Source: a virus. Taken from it: 35,111 bases of DNA. The translations under genes and the position numbers were made by a program. Each line of letters begins with the position of its first letter. Position 1 is the first letter of the stretch. This document shows, piece by piece, positions 13,817 to 21,835 of the stretch. Below the pieces are notes generated by a model, which worked only from the letters and a program-made list of their open reading frames with translations, made no database searches and was not told the DNA's origin. The DNA is taken from IMG/VR virus record IMGVR_UViG_3300032236_001771, positions 100,077 through 135,187 of that record. One strand, 5' to 3'.

Positions 13817-15730
13817 ATGGATCAACCAAAACTTCCCGCCGAAATAACAAAAGCAAAACCACGTTATCGTGATAAGGAATTATATTGGCAATCTGATGTT
13901 GATAAAAGCTGTTATATTGTTGCAAATTCTAAAACACAATCTAAAAGACATACTGATTATTTAAATTGGGTTACACAAACAACTGGTTGGAATGAAGAAG
14001 AAGTTCGTGCTCATGGAAATAAAATCAAAGAATCTTTAAAGGAATTATATAAAAAATCTGAATCAAAGGGAGAATTTTGGATTGATGTTCCAGTTTTTTA
14101 TAAACCAGGAGAAATACCAAAAAAATCAGAAGAAGTAGATGAAGAACCTTGGGAACCAGAACTTCCTTATGGTGGTCCAATAACTGAATCAATGATTGAT
14201 GCTGCATTAGCTCTTCCTGACCCAGTTGTACCACCAAAACCACAAACTTTACCTAAAAGACCTAGAGCTAAGGCTGGAGAATTAACAAAAGCTCAAGAAA
14301 CTATATTAGACAATATTTTATCAGATTTAATTGAAATTAAAGTATCTCTTATTAATATAAAGAAAAATCAAGAAGATAAAATAGAGTACGAAAAGAAAAG
14401 GGATAGATTGCAAGCTGAAAGAATGGCTTTCTTGGAAAAAGAAAAGTTATTAGAAAAACCCTCGGATGTAGAAGGTAAAAGTAGTAAAAAGTCTGCCGAT
14501 AAAATTAAAGAAAAAAAGAAAAAAGAATCTTCTTTATTAAATTCTCTTATTGAATTTGCTATTGCTAGTGGGGTTGGCAGTATATTATTTGGTGGTAAAG
14601 GAACTGATAGTTCAAAAAAATCTGTTGATGATGAAACAAAAACTCCACCTAAAAAATTTGCAGAGGGTGGTATTATTGGTCCATCATTTATGCTTCCATT
14701 TGCTGATGGTGGAGCAGTAACTCCTATTGAAGGTAAAGGTGGATCTACAGCAATTCAACCATTAGAAACAGCAACAAAATCCACTAAAGCAACTTCTGGT
14801 GAAACTACATATTCAAGAGGATTTTCTCTTGATGATTTAAAATCTCCTTTAGCTGAGATTATGAAACTTCCTTTAAAAGTTGCTGGTGCTGCAGTATTAT
14901 CTGCTGTTTCTAGATTGGCATCACAATTTGATATTTCAGATAGTTCTGTTGAATCTGATTTATCAAAGATGATTGGTGATTTATCAAAAGCATTTGGTCT
15001 TCCTACATCAACAATTACATCAAAATCTGCAAAAGATACTTCTGTTAAAACAAAAAAAAGTGGAGACACTGATAATACTATTGATGTAGATCAAAAAAAA
15101 TATGCATCTTCTATTAATGCTGTAGCAGATTCTTTAAAACCAGAAGCACCTGATGCAACACCGGCAACACCACCAACACCAACATCTACGCCAGATACAC
15201 CTACACCAACTCCAACAACAGCATCAAGTTCTACAGGAAAAAGTGGATCTACACCAACTCCAGCAACAGCATCAAGTTCTCCAGGAAAAAGTGGATCTAG
15301 ACCAACTCCAAAAATAGCATCAAGTTCTCCAGGAAAAGGTGGACCATCATTAGACGCACAGAATAAATTTGAAAGTTTAAATTCAAATACCAACAATAGT
15401 TTTTCTAGGTCATCTTCATTAATGAATTTAGACTTATCATCAACAGATAAATCAAACAGTTCAAGTAATTATAGTTCTAGTAATAATACAACAAATCAAT
15501 CACTAAGTTTTAATCCTGTATCAAATAATATTACAAGAATGACTGGATTAAATCCAATTGATAGTCAATATTATGGTAATGAAGGAGAGCCCCAAACAAT
15601 AACTCTTCCTCCACAAACAATAAATAGTGCTAATAATGATTATGTTGAGCAAACAATTATTGCTTTAGCTAAAGCTCCAGGAAGTGGAGATAATTACTTT
15701 ATAAGAAATCAAATCTTGGGTTCAGTATAA
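13817..15730 (+). CDS. Hub/tape-measure-like virion protein with Pro/Thr/Ser repeats
   Basis: A 637-residue protein of unrecognised family. The N-terminal 110 residues look folded (YWQSDVDKSCYIVANSKTQS). Then come a proline-rich linker, a coiled-coil-like Lys/Glu segment (about 150-240), a short hydrophobic stretch (EFAIASGVGSILFGGKG), and a Gly-rich FAEGGIIG/FADGGAV pair similar to the tape-measure motif in the preceding protein. A further helix region is followed by a low-complexity Pro/Thr/Ser tail with three tandem repeats. The C terminus (after about residue 570) returns to defined sequence ending in NYFIRNQILGSV. Placed between the hydrolase protein and gp27, it is probably a hub or tail-interior component; a gp29-like role is a guess. 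Confidence 0.75.
   Translation: MDQPKLPAEITKAKPRYRDKELYWQSDVDKSCYIVANSKTQSKRHTDYLNWVTQTTGWNEEEVRAHGNKIKESLKELYKKSESKGEFWIDVPVFYKPGEIPKKSEEVDEEPWEPELPYGGPITESMIDAALALPDPVVPPKPQTLPKRPRAKAGELTKAQETILDNILSDLIEIKVSLINIKKNQEDKIEYEKKRDRLQAERMAFLEKEKLLEKPSDVEGKSSKKSADKIKEKKKKESSLLNSLIEFAIASGVGSILFGGKGTDSSKKSVDDETKTPPKKFAEGGIIGPSFMLPFADGGAVTPIEGKGGSTAIQPLETATKSTKATSGETTYSRGFSLDDLKSPLAEIMKLPLKVAGAAVLSAVSRLASQFDISDSSVESDLSKMIGDLSKAFGLPTSTITSKSAKDTSVKTKKSGDTDNTIDVDQKKYASSINAVADSLKPEAPDATPATPPTPTSTPDTPTPTPTTASSSTGKSGSTPTPATASSSPGKSGSRPTPKIASSSPGKGGPSLDAQNKFESLNSNTNNSFSRSSSLMNLDLSSTDKSNSSSNYSSSNNTTNQSLSFNPVSNNITRMTGLNPIDSQYYGNEGEPQTITLPPQTINSANNDYVEQTIIALAKAPGSGDNYFIRNQILGSV
15203..15346 (+). repeat. Three tandem 48-bp repeats in a coding region
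   Basis: Units at 15203-15250, 15251-15298 and 15299-15346 each encode 16 residues of the pattern TPTPxxASSSxGKSGS. Copies two and three keep SSPGK and differ from copy one by few bases, and the third is the most changed. They lie in the Pro/Thr/Ser linker of the 637-residue virion protein. Confidence 0.92.
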
Positions 15731-17094
15731 TGGCATTTCAGTCTAATTTTGAAGTAAGTAATTTTACTATCAAAATAAACAATAAAACCTATGGATTTCA
15801 ACCAAATTCTATTTTCTCTATAGAATATTATGAGAGTTTAGATAGAAGTTTTTTACATATTGCAGCTACAATTTACGATTCAACTTTTAATTTTTCTGAA
15901 CAAATTTATGGACTTGAAGAAGTTGAATTAGAATTTAAAAATATTAATAAAACTTTTGATGGTAAAGATGCAACCACTACATTTTCCTTTACCAAGAATT
16001 CAAATAATGGTCCTTTATATGTTCATTCAATTTATAATAAATCTAATATAGGAACCAAGAAATCTTTTACTCTTGGACTTTGTAGATTAGATGCCATTAA
16101 TGATAAATTTACAAAAATATCAAAGAAGTTTCCATCTACAAATGTATCAGGTAAACCAGAAGATATTGTAAAATATATTTTAACTAATTATTTACAAACT
16201 ACAAAACAATTAGTAGCAGAGCCATCATCAACAGCATTATCATTTGTTTCTCCAATGTCTAGTGCTTATGGATTAATTAATTGGTTGATTGATAAATGTA
16301 TATCTGCTGAATCAAAACAAGATAAAGGTGGTACAGATATTAGTGCTGGGTATCTGTTCTATGAAAATTATTCATCATATAATTTTATATCATTAGATAA
16401 ACTTTGTTCTCAATCTCCAGTCAATCCAAATTTCCCATATTCAGTAACACAAAATTATCAACCAGGACAAGCTCAAGATATTGCTAGAGATGCTTTTATC
16501 ATTAAAAATGAATTAAATTTCTTAAATACGATTGATGTGTTTAAAGACCTAGATATTGGATTTTTTACAAATAAAATAGCTTTTTTTGACATTGTTAAAC
16601 AGGAGTACAGCGAATATGTATTAAACCTTGAAGATTTCTATGGTAACATGACATTGCTTGGCGGACAAAAAACATTACCAAGTTCTATCATCAATACATT
16701 TAAAACTAGCAAAACAGCAACACAAAATTCATCATATTCGCCATTCGGAAATAGACCATCAAGGTTAATGACAATTAGTTATAATAATGAATTATATGCG
16801 GATCCAAATCAAAAAATTGATTATAAAAAAAGTATTGGTCAAAGTCTTATTCGTTATGGAATTATGGGTAGACAAGTTGCAACTTGTAGAGTGTATGGAA
16901 ATTTGAATCTTTCTGTTGGTTCTGTTATTAAACTTGAAATGTATAAACCAGGAAATACTTCACAACAAACAAAAGATACTACATATAGTGGAAACTTTTT
17001 AGTTTATTCTGTAACGCATATATACAATAACTCTGGATCTGGTGGATTTATGCACACGGATTTAATATTAGTAAAAGACTCTTTTGGAGAATAA
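15730..17094 (+). CDS. 27: gp27-like baseplate hub protein
   Basis: A 454-residue protein matching the T4 gp27 hub family (T4: 391 aa), the trimeric torus that connects the spike to the tail tube. Supporting segments are the N-terminal beta-rich half (SNFTIKINNKTYGFQPNSIF, then SIEYYESLDRSFLHIAATIY) and the AEPSSTALSFVSPMSSAYGL region with the NWLIDKCIS helix (about 180-195). The second beta domain ends in SGNFLVYSVTHIYNN. The following gp5-like genes support the call. Its start overlaps the preceding stop (TAATG). Confidence 0.85.
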   Translation: MAFQSNFEVSNFTIKINNKTYGFQPNSIFSIEYYESLDRSFLHIAATIYDSTFNFSEQIYGLEEVELEFKNINKTFDGKDATTTFSFTKNSNNGPLYVHSIYNKSNIGTKKSFTLGLCRLDAINDKFTKISKKFPSTNVSGKPEDIVKYILTNYLQTTKQLVAEPSSTALSFVSPMSSAYGLINWLIDKCISAESKQDKGGTDISAGYLFYENYSSYNFISLDKLCSQSPVNPNFPYSVTQNYQPGQAQDIARDAFIIKNELNFLNTIDVFKDLDIGFFTNKIAFFDIVKQEYSEYVLNLEDFYGNMTLLGGQKTLPSSIINTFKTSKTATQNSSYSPFGNRPSRLMTISYNNELYADPNQKIDYKKSIGQSLIRYGIMGRQVATCRVYGNLNLSVGSVIKLEMYKPGNTSQQTKDTTYSGNFLVYSVTHIYNNSGSGGFMHTDLILVKDSFGE

Positions 17095-17095
17095 A

Positions 17096-17218
17096 ATGTT
17101 AAATTTTCTTAAAAAACTTTTTTCAAAGCCCATTAAAAAACAAACATTTAGAGAAAAATTTGAACAATATTGTAATGAAAATCCAGATGCAGTAGAATGT
17201 AGAATATATGAGGTATAA
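17096..17218 (+). CDS. Small protein (40 aa) between gp27 and gp5
   Basis: A 40-codon ORF beginning two bases after the gp27 stop and ending at a TAA that overlaps the next ATG (TAATG). The product starts with a basic amphipathic segment (MLNFLKKLFSKPIKKQ) and ends with a Cys-containing stretch (FEQYCNENPDAVECRIYEV). The two cysteines are nine residues apart. I recall similar short proteins in cyanophage hub operons, with unknown role. The perfect packing between two real genes argues that it is translated. Confidence 0.7.
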   Translation: MLNFLKKLFSKPIKKQTFREKFEQYCNENPDAVECRIYEV

Positions 17219-19236
17219 TGTTATTAACAGGAACTAATCCAGAAAAAAATTATTGGATGGGTGCTGATGGCTTTACTTGGTGGACAGGTCAGGTTCAAGG
17301 AGATGGTGCCAAAAAATTAAACAAAGATGGCACAACATCTTCATATAAAGATGAAAAAGCATCCAATAGAGTAAAGGTTAGAATTATTGGTTATCATACA
17401 TCTAAGCATGATGAATTACCAGTAGAGGATTTGCCTTGGGCTCAAGTAATGCTTCCAGCTACAGCAGCACAATCTAGTGGTTTTGGAACAATTCATCAAC
17501 TTGCTTTAGGTAGTTGGGTTATTGGATTTTTCTTTGATGGCTTAAATTGTCAACAACCAATTGTTATGGGTGTAATTGGTGATATCTATACTGGAGAACA
17601 AAATAAAATATCACCTGGAAAAGTATTAACAGATAATCCAAATTTACCTGGATTTAATAATGTATTGCATCCATTATATGATAAAAAACTTGATGGTAGT
17701 GGTATTGGTTCTGGTATTCCTGCTGGAGCAAATCCTGCAGGAACTGGTAGTTCTGGATCTGGTGGATCTGGAGCGTATTGTTTAGCTGATTATGGTCAAC
17801 AACAAAATGAACAAACTAAAGTTTCTATTGCTAATGGAAAATGTGGAACTGATACTGCTGATAAGTTAGATCAAACTTTAGGTGATATGTTTAAATTTTT
17901 ATCTACTGTAAAAAAAATTGATGAATTATATATTAACAAATATACTGGACAAGTTATAGATTTTCTTGGAAAAATTCAAGGATTTATTGGTAGAATACAA
18001 AATATTGTTGGTGATATTTTAGGTTCAATTAAAACATTAATTACTAAGAAAATTAAAAAAATAGTTAGAAATCTTCTTAATTCTATTTTAAATCCATTAG
18101 AAATTTCTTTATTACCTGCTAAAGAATTATCATCAAAATTATTAAATTTATTAATTTGTTTGCTTGATAATATTTTAGATAGTTTAGAATCATTTATTGA
18201 AAATCTTATTATAGGTTTAGTTGAAAATGTAGTTAATGCTGCATTTTGTTTGGTACAATCTGCTATTAATTCAATTTTAAGTGCTGTAAGCTCTGCTATT
18301 TCTGGTGGTCTTCAAGCAATTCAAGGAATTGTTTCTTTAATTGCTCAAGGTGGAAGTTTAATTTCCAATTTAGCTTCTTCTATTGAAACATTTCTTGCTA
18401 CACTTTGTTCCGGGTTTAATTGTAATATTGATGTATCAAGATATGATATGAAAACTGGAGTAATGGAACCAAGAAATTTATTTGGTTCTAATGATGCAAT
18501 TATTAATACTGATTTTCTTAATATAAATGGACCACAAATTTTTGATGCAGATGGTAATTTAGTTACGGGTTCATTAAATTGTAGTCAAGATAATCTTGGA
18601 ATATTCCCATGTATTCCTCAAATTGCATTACTTGGATTAAATGGTGATGCTGGAATTCCAAAAATTATTCCCATTATTGATAATTTAGGTAGAATGATTT
18701 CAACACTTATTCAAGATCCTGGTAATAATATTACAACAAATCCAACTGCTATTGTTACTAGTTGTAATGGATATGGTTCTGGAGCTGAAGTGTCTGTTGT
18801 TGTAAATAATGGAATGGTTACTGATGTAATTATTAATAATCAAGGTAATGGATATCCTAATTTCCAAAATAATGTTGCTAATATTGATTTAACTAAAGCA
18901 ATTCCTGCTGATAGTTCAAAGTATACTGGAGTAATTATTGGATTTACTGTAACAAATCCTGGTTCTGGTTATGATGACACTACTAAGATATTAGTAGATG
19001 GATATGATTGTGCTGTTCCAAATGTTACGGATGGTTATATTACAAGTGTAGTAAATAATTGTAGTAATAGAATTATTACTCAGGCACCAAGTATTCAAAT
19101 TTTTGGAGTTGGTACTGGAGCTGTTATTGTTCCTATTATTAAATATGTTCCAAAAGAAGAATCATTAACGTTAGTTCAAAATTATAATGTTCCAATTGAA
19201 ATTATTGATTGTCCCGGACATCCACAAGGTAATTAA
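17218..19236 (+). CDS. 5: gp5-like OB-fold hub protein, without lysozyme domain
   Basis: A 672-residue protein. Residues 1-135 match the N-terminal OB-fold of T4 gp5, which sits on the gp27 trimer. Typical features are WTGQVQGDG, NRVKVRIIGYHTSKHDELP, the LPWAQVMLPATAAQSSGFG motif and SWVIGFFFDG...IVMGVIG. A glycine-rich linker (about 160-185) and a long hydrophobic/amphipathic helical region follow (about 235-400; many Leu/Ile with Asn/Ser). The beta-rich C-terminal part has two related strands-and-turns (about 515-575: NGYGSGAEVSVVVNNGMVTD and NPGSGYDDTTKILVDGYDC). No glycoside hydrolase motif is visible, in contrast to T4 gp5. The beta-helix spike part is on the next gene. Confidence 0.8.
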   Translation: MLLTGTNPEKNYWMGADGFTWWTGQVQGDGAKKLNKDGTTSSYKDEKASNRVKVRIIGYHTSKHDELPVEDLPWAQVMLPATAAQSSGFGTIHQLALGSWVIGFFFDGLNCQQPIVMGVIGDIYTGEQNKISPGKVLTDNPNLPGFNNVLHPLYDKKLDGSGIGSGIPAGANPAGTGSSGSGGSGAYCLADYGQQQNEQTKVSIANGKCGTDTADKLDQTLGDMFKFLSTVKKIDELYINKYTGQVIDFLGKIQGFIGRIQNIVGDILGSIKTLITKKIKKIVRNLLNSILNPLEISLLPAKELSSKLLNLLICLLDNILDSLESFIENLIIGLVENVVNAAFCLVQSAINSILSAVSSAISGGLQAIQGIVSLIAQGGSLISNLASSIETFLATLCSGFNCNIDVSRYDMKTGVMEPRNLFGSNDAIINTDFLNINGPQIFDADGNLVTGSLNCSQDNLGIFPCIPQIALLGLNGDAGIPKIIPIIDNLGRMISTLIQDPGNNITTNPTAIVTSCNGYGSGAEVSVVVNNGMVTDVIINNQGNGYPNFQNNVANIDLTKAIPADSSKYTGVIIGFTVTNPGSGYDDTTKILVDGYDCAVPNVTDGYITSVVNNCSNRIITQAPSIQIFGVGTGAVIVPIIKYVPKEESLTLVQNYNVPIEIIDCPGHPQGN

Positions 19237-19238
19237 TT

Positions 19239-20120
19239 ATGATAAATCCAGCAACACCACAAGCTTTAGATCCAATTACACAGGCTACAGCAAATAAATT
19301 AAAAGGAACTGAAGGTGGAGAATATCCAAATATATTTCCTATCCAACTTCCTGGTGGTCAATTTTATATTGATTCTACACCAGGAAAAGAATCTATTAAT
19401 ATTAGACACAATAAAAATGGTTCTTTTATAAAATTTGATACCAATGGTGATATTCATGTTCATTCATCAAGAGATTTAAAAGTTGTTAGTGAGGGAAACA
19501 CTGTTGTTAAAGTTGGACAAAGTGTAAAGAAAAATAGTCAATCAGATAAAGCAGTTGTTACAATTGTTGGTGATGCTCATTTAAAAGTTGAAAATGATTT
19601 ACATGTTGAAGTGTGGGGAAATAAATATGAAACTGTTTCTAAAAATAGTTTTTTAACGGTTAAAGGAACTTATACTGTTAATGCAACTAATATGAATGTT
19701 GGTGTGACAGGAACTTATAATGAAAATGCTCATGAAAAAGAAGTAACACATACTTTTACTAAAAATAATATTGGAGTTCCTGATGAAAGTGGAGTTGGTG
19801 GAGAACTTAGAGATGTAATTTTTGGTAATAGGGTATTTGAACTTGTAGATCCAAGAAGTACATTTTCTGTTATTTCTGCTGGTAATATTAGTTTATGTGC
19901 TGGAGTTCCTGTTCCTGTTGGTGATATAACACCAGGAACAATTTGTATGACTTCAGCAAATACTCAAACACAAACTGTTGGTACAAATTATCTACAAACT
20001 GTTGGAATTGATTCCAATATTAATGTTGGTGGTATATCAAATACTGATGTTGGTGGAGATTATAATGTTAATGTTGGTGGTATTATAGCAATGAATGCTG
20101 CTCAAATTTTCTTAAATTAA
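19239..20120 (+). CDS. gp5 C-terminal beta-helix spike protein (separate gene)
   Basis: The 293-residue product resembles the C-terminal spike of T4 gp5 and VgrG. After an 80-residue lead-in (PIQLPGGQFYIDSTPGKESI), alternating polar/valine strands appear: GDIHVHSSRDLKVV, then GDAHLKVENDLHVEVWGNKY. VGG-spaced repeats near the end read TVGTNYLQTVG, NVGGISNTDVGGDYNVNVGG. Such V-x-G-x5 octads build the intertwined triple-stranded beta-helix. Five Cys/Pro residues in the loop at about 215-240 are unusual for the fold. It would trimerise below the OB-fold protein and be capped by the PAAR protein. Confidence 0.8.
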   Translation: MINPATPQALDPITQATANKLKGTEGGEYPNIFPIQLPGGQFYIDSTPGKESINIRHNKNGSFIKFDTNGDIHVHSSRDLKVVSEGNTVVKVGQSVKKNSQSDKAVVTIVGDAHLKVENDLHVEVWGNKYETVSKNSFLTVKGTYTVNATNMNVGVTGTYNENAHEKEVTHTFTKNNIGVPDESGVGGELRDVIFGNRVFELVDPRSTFSVISAGNISLCAGVPVPVGDITPGTICMTSANTQTQTVGTNYLQTVGIDSNINVGGISNTDVGGDYNVNVGGIIAMNAAQIFLN

Positions 20121-20124
20121 AACT

Positions 20125-20730
20125 ATGTCGTACTTATCATCTACACTTAGTTCAGCTATAATTTATCAGGCATTTAGTGGTACAATTTCTTTTGCTACAG
20201 AAACTGCTGCTGGAGTAGGAACTACTTTTATATCAATTACAAAAACTCCAACTAGTGCTATTGGTAGTGGAACTAGTCTTTATTATCAATCATTAAGTAT
20301 GAATGGTAATGATTTTATTAATACAGATACAATTGTTTTTGGTGCTGGAGTATCATCAATTAATTTATCCGGTACTTATACTGATGCTATGTTCGCTGAT
20401 CAAACTATTAAGTATTTTGATAATCCGACAAATGTAAAAATTACAAAGAAAAATAGAGCACCTTATTATCATTCTACTCAAACTTGGGCAAAAGTACCAA
20501 ATCCAGTAAGTTTTTTGTATAGTTTTAAACCATCTGGAAGTGCAACATTAAATATATTTAATTATAGCATTACATATTATTATCAATCAGGAACTGGATA
20601 TAGTGCATATACGGCAATTGCTACTGAAAATATACTACAACCTATTAGTTATGATATAGGATACGAGACAGCGCAGTTCTTAAATGTTCTTGCCAATCAA
20701 AGATATGTAAGTTCAGGATATACAGGATAA
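20125..20730 (+). CDS. Virion-associated protein of unknown function
   Basis: A 201-residue, Ser/Thr/Tyr/Ile-rich protein with no charged helices, likely all beta. Recognisable pieces are FATETAAGVGTTFISITKTP near the N terminus and SITYYYQSGTGYSAYTA near the C terminus. It lies five bases after the spike gene and six bases before PAAR in the same operon, so it is probably a virion component near the spike. No family is recognised. Confidence 0.7.
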   Translation: MSYLSSTLSSAIIYQAFSGTISFATETAAGVGTTFISITKTPTSAIGSGTSLYYQSLSMNGNDFINTDTIVFGAGVSSINLSGTYTDAMFADQTIKYFDNPTNVKITKKNRAPYYHSTQTWAKVPNPVSFLYSFKPSGSATLNIFNYSITYYYQSGTGYSAYTAIATENILQPISYDIGYETAQFLNVLANQRYVSSGYTG

Positions 20731-20735
20731 AAATT

Positions 20736-21029
20736 ATGTCAGCAGCAGCAAGACTTGGAGATTTTACTACTGGAGAACCACCATGTTTTCCAGCAACACC
20801 AATTGAAACTAATTGTTCGCCTGATGTGTTAATTAATGGTATTGCAGCAGCGTTAATTGGTTCTGGACTTCCTCCACATACTTGTGATAAAACAACTCAT
20901 TCTGGAAGAGTTGTTGTAAGTGGAAGTTCTACTGTAATTATTAATGGTAGAGCAGCAGCTAGAATTGGGGATAAAATTAATTGTGGTGATACTATTGCTG
21001 AAGGAAGTCCTGATGTAATTATTGGATAA
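20736..21029 (+). CDS. PAAR-repeat spike tip protein (gp5.4-like)
   Basis: A 97-residue PAAR protein that forms the sharp tip of the membrane-piercing spike. The PAAR hallmarks are present: AARLGDFTTGEPPCFP at the start, SPDVLINGIAA, SGLPPHTCDKTTHSGRVV, and SSTVIINGRAAARIGDKINC with the PAAR-like GRAAAR at about 71-76. His and Cys residues (HTC, INC, FP-C) can form the metal site at the apex. T4 gp5.4 has the same fold and place. The stop codon TAA (21027-21029) lies inside a late-type promoter box for the next gene. Confidence 0.9.
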   Translation: MSAAARLGDFTTGEPPCFPATPIETNCSPDVLINGIAAALIGSGLPPHTCDKTTHSGRVVVSGSSTVIINGRAAARIGDKINCGDTIAEGSPDVIIG

Positions 21030-21032
21030 ATA
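21025..21032 (+). promoter_or_regulatory. Late-type promoter box before speD
   Basis: GATAAATA, containing the PAAR stop codon, ends 28 bases before the speD start. It suggests that speD is expressed late, with the virion genes. Confidence 0.55.
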
Positions 21033-21060
21033 ACTTAAGTTATTTTGCTGGTATGGGGAA

Positions 21061-21387
21061 TTGGGTAAGCATTACTTATTAAATCTTTATGGTTGTTCTT
21101 TTGTACTTTTAGATGATTATCAATATCTTATAAAATTACTTGAAAGTGCAGCAATAGCAAGTGGTGCAACAGTAGTTCAAACAATTTATAAAAAATTTGA
21201 TCCACAAGGAGTTACAGTATTGTGTTTATTAGCAGAAAGCCACATCAGTTTGCATAGCTGGCCTGAAAAAGGAACTGCAGCTTGTGATGTGTATTGTTGT
21301 GGTGATGCTGATCCTAAAATTGGTTGTGATCTTTTAATAAAAGAATTAAATGCAACAGAGCATAAGCTTACCTATATTGAAAGATGA
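21061..21387 (+). CDS. speD: S-adenosylmethionine decarboxylase proenzyme SpeD
   Basis: A 108-residue class 1B AdoMet decarboxylase, which makes decarboxylated SAM for spermidine synthesis. The self-cleavage site is in the motif AESHISLHSWPE, with the new pyruvoyl group arising from Ser60 after Glu59; His65 and Cys80 (DVYCCGDADP) match the processing/catalytic positions. The start is odd: the only usual start codon in frame is TTG at 21061, with GGGGA immediately before it, and the ATG at 21053 is out of frame. speD is a known cyanophage auxiliary metabolic gene. It sits here in a late position beside the tail operon. The stop overlaps the next start (ATGA). Confidence 0.93.
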   Translation: MGKHYLLNLYGCSFVLLDDYQYLIKLLESAAIASGATVVQTIYKKFDPQGVTVLCLLAESHISLHSWPEKGTAACDVYCCGDADPKIGCDLLIKELNATEHKLTYIER

Positions 21388-21665
21388 GATTAAAAGTAAC
21401 GTCAGACTACAGATTTTTATTTGAAGAGGGTATAGTCAAGATATATTATTTACATGGTATGCCTTTTGCATGGGATAGACTGACAGTAAGTGAAGAAAAT
21501 GAATTAGACCGCTTTACAATATACGAAAAAGGTGATACAATATATGCAGAACAACTTTTAAGGAACTCTGCTTATCTTATACATGAAGAATTACATCCTT
21601 TATTATTTGATATAGAATTAGATCCTGAAAGTGAATTACCAGATGCAATAAGTAAAGAAGAATAA
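21384..21665 (+). CDS. Small conserved hypothetical protein downstream of speD
   Basis: A 93-residue acidic protein (DIELDPESELPDAISKEE at the C terminus) starting with an ATGA overlap with speD. It contains an aromatic beta-like first half (KVTSDYRFLFEEGIVKIYYL) and a central RLTVSEENELDRFTIYE. The tight overlap implies cotranslation with speD, but no link to polyamine metabolism can be read from the sequence. It is the last gene before the non-coding island. Confidence 0.7.
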   Translation: MRLKVTSDYRFLFEEGIVKIYYLHGMPFAWDRLTVSEENELDRFTIYEKGDTIYAEQLLRNSAYLIHEELHPLLFDIELDPESELPDAISKEE

Positions 21666-21666
21666 T

Positions 21667-21690
21667 GCCGGAGTAGCTCAGTGATAGAGA
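21667..21690 (+). pseudogene. 5' tRNA-like fragment (acceptor strand and D-arm only)
   Basis: GCCGGAG followed by TA and the D-arm-like GCTCAGTGATAGAG is the classical first third of a tRNA. The expected anticodon arm, T-arm and matching 3' acceptor (CTCCGGC) do not follow. It starts two bases after the preceding stop codon. It is probably a remnant of a tRNA gene left by recombination or deletion; alternatively a chance match. Confidence 0.5.
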
Positions 21691-21723
21691 AAGAACGAGC
21701 AAAAAAAGATTATCACCATTCTC

Positions 21724-21752
21724 TTGACAAATAGTTTTTATTTTGTTATAAT
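21724..21752 (+). promoter_or_regulatory. Consensus sigma-70 promoter for the tRNA
   Basis: TTGACA at 21724-21729, a 17-base spacer and TATAAT at 21747-21752 match the consensus perfectly. The predicted start near 21759 is only a few bases before the tRNA 5' end at 21762. Confidence 0.9.
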
Positions 21753-21761
21753 ATATTTACT

Positions 21762-21835
21762 GCCCCCATAGTTATAGCAGTTAAAATAATCGCCTTGTAA
21801 GCGATAGTCGCGGGTGCAAATCCTCGCTGGGGGCT
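21762..21835 (+). tRNA. tRNA-Thr (anticodon UGU), structurally unusual
   Basis: A seven-pair acceptor stem (GCCCCCA 21762-21768 with TGGGGGC 21828-21834) encloses an anticodon arm: ATCGC 21789-21793 with GCGAT 21801-21805, loop CTTGTAA. The anticodon is TGT at 21796-21798. G1-C72 and C2-G71, together with the G and U at anticodon positions 2 and 3, fit threonine identity. Oddities: the D-loop has no GG pair, the T-stem (GCGGG 21810-21814) needs a bulged T (21824) to pair fully, and the T-loop is TGCAAAT rather than TTCxAxT. CCA is not encoded. It may be functional but degenerate. UGU reads ACA codons, which are abundant in the downstream fibre genes. Confidence 0.8.

Noticed and set aside
21053-21063. 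ATG at 21053 as speD start
   Set aside because: It is out of frame with the SpeD sequence.
21667-21724. A complete second tRNA
   Set aside because: No anticodon arm, T-arm or 3' acceptor strand follows the 5' part.
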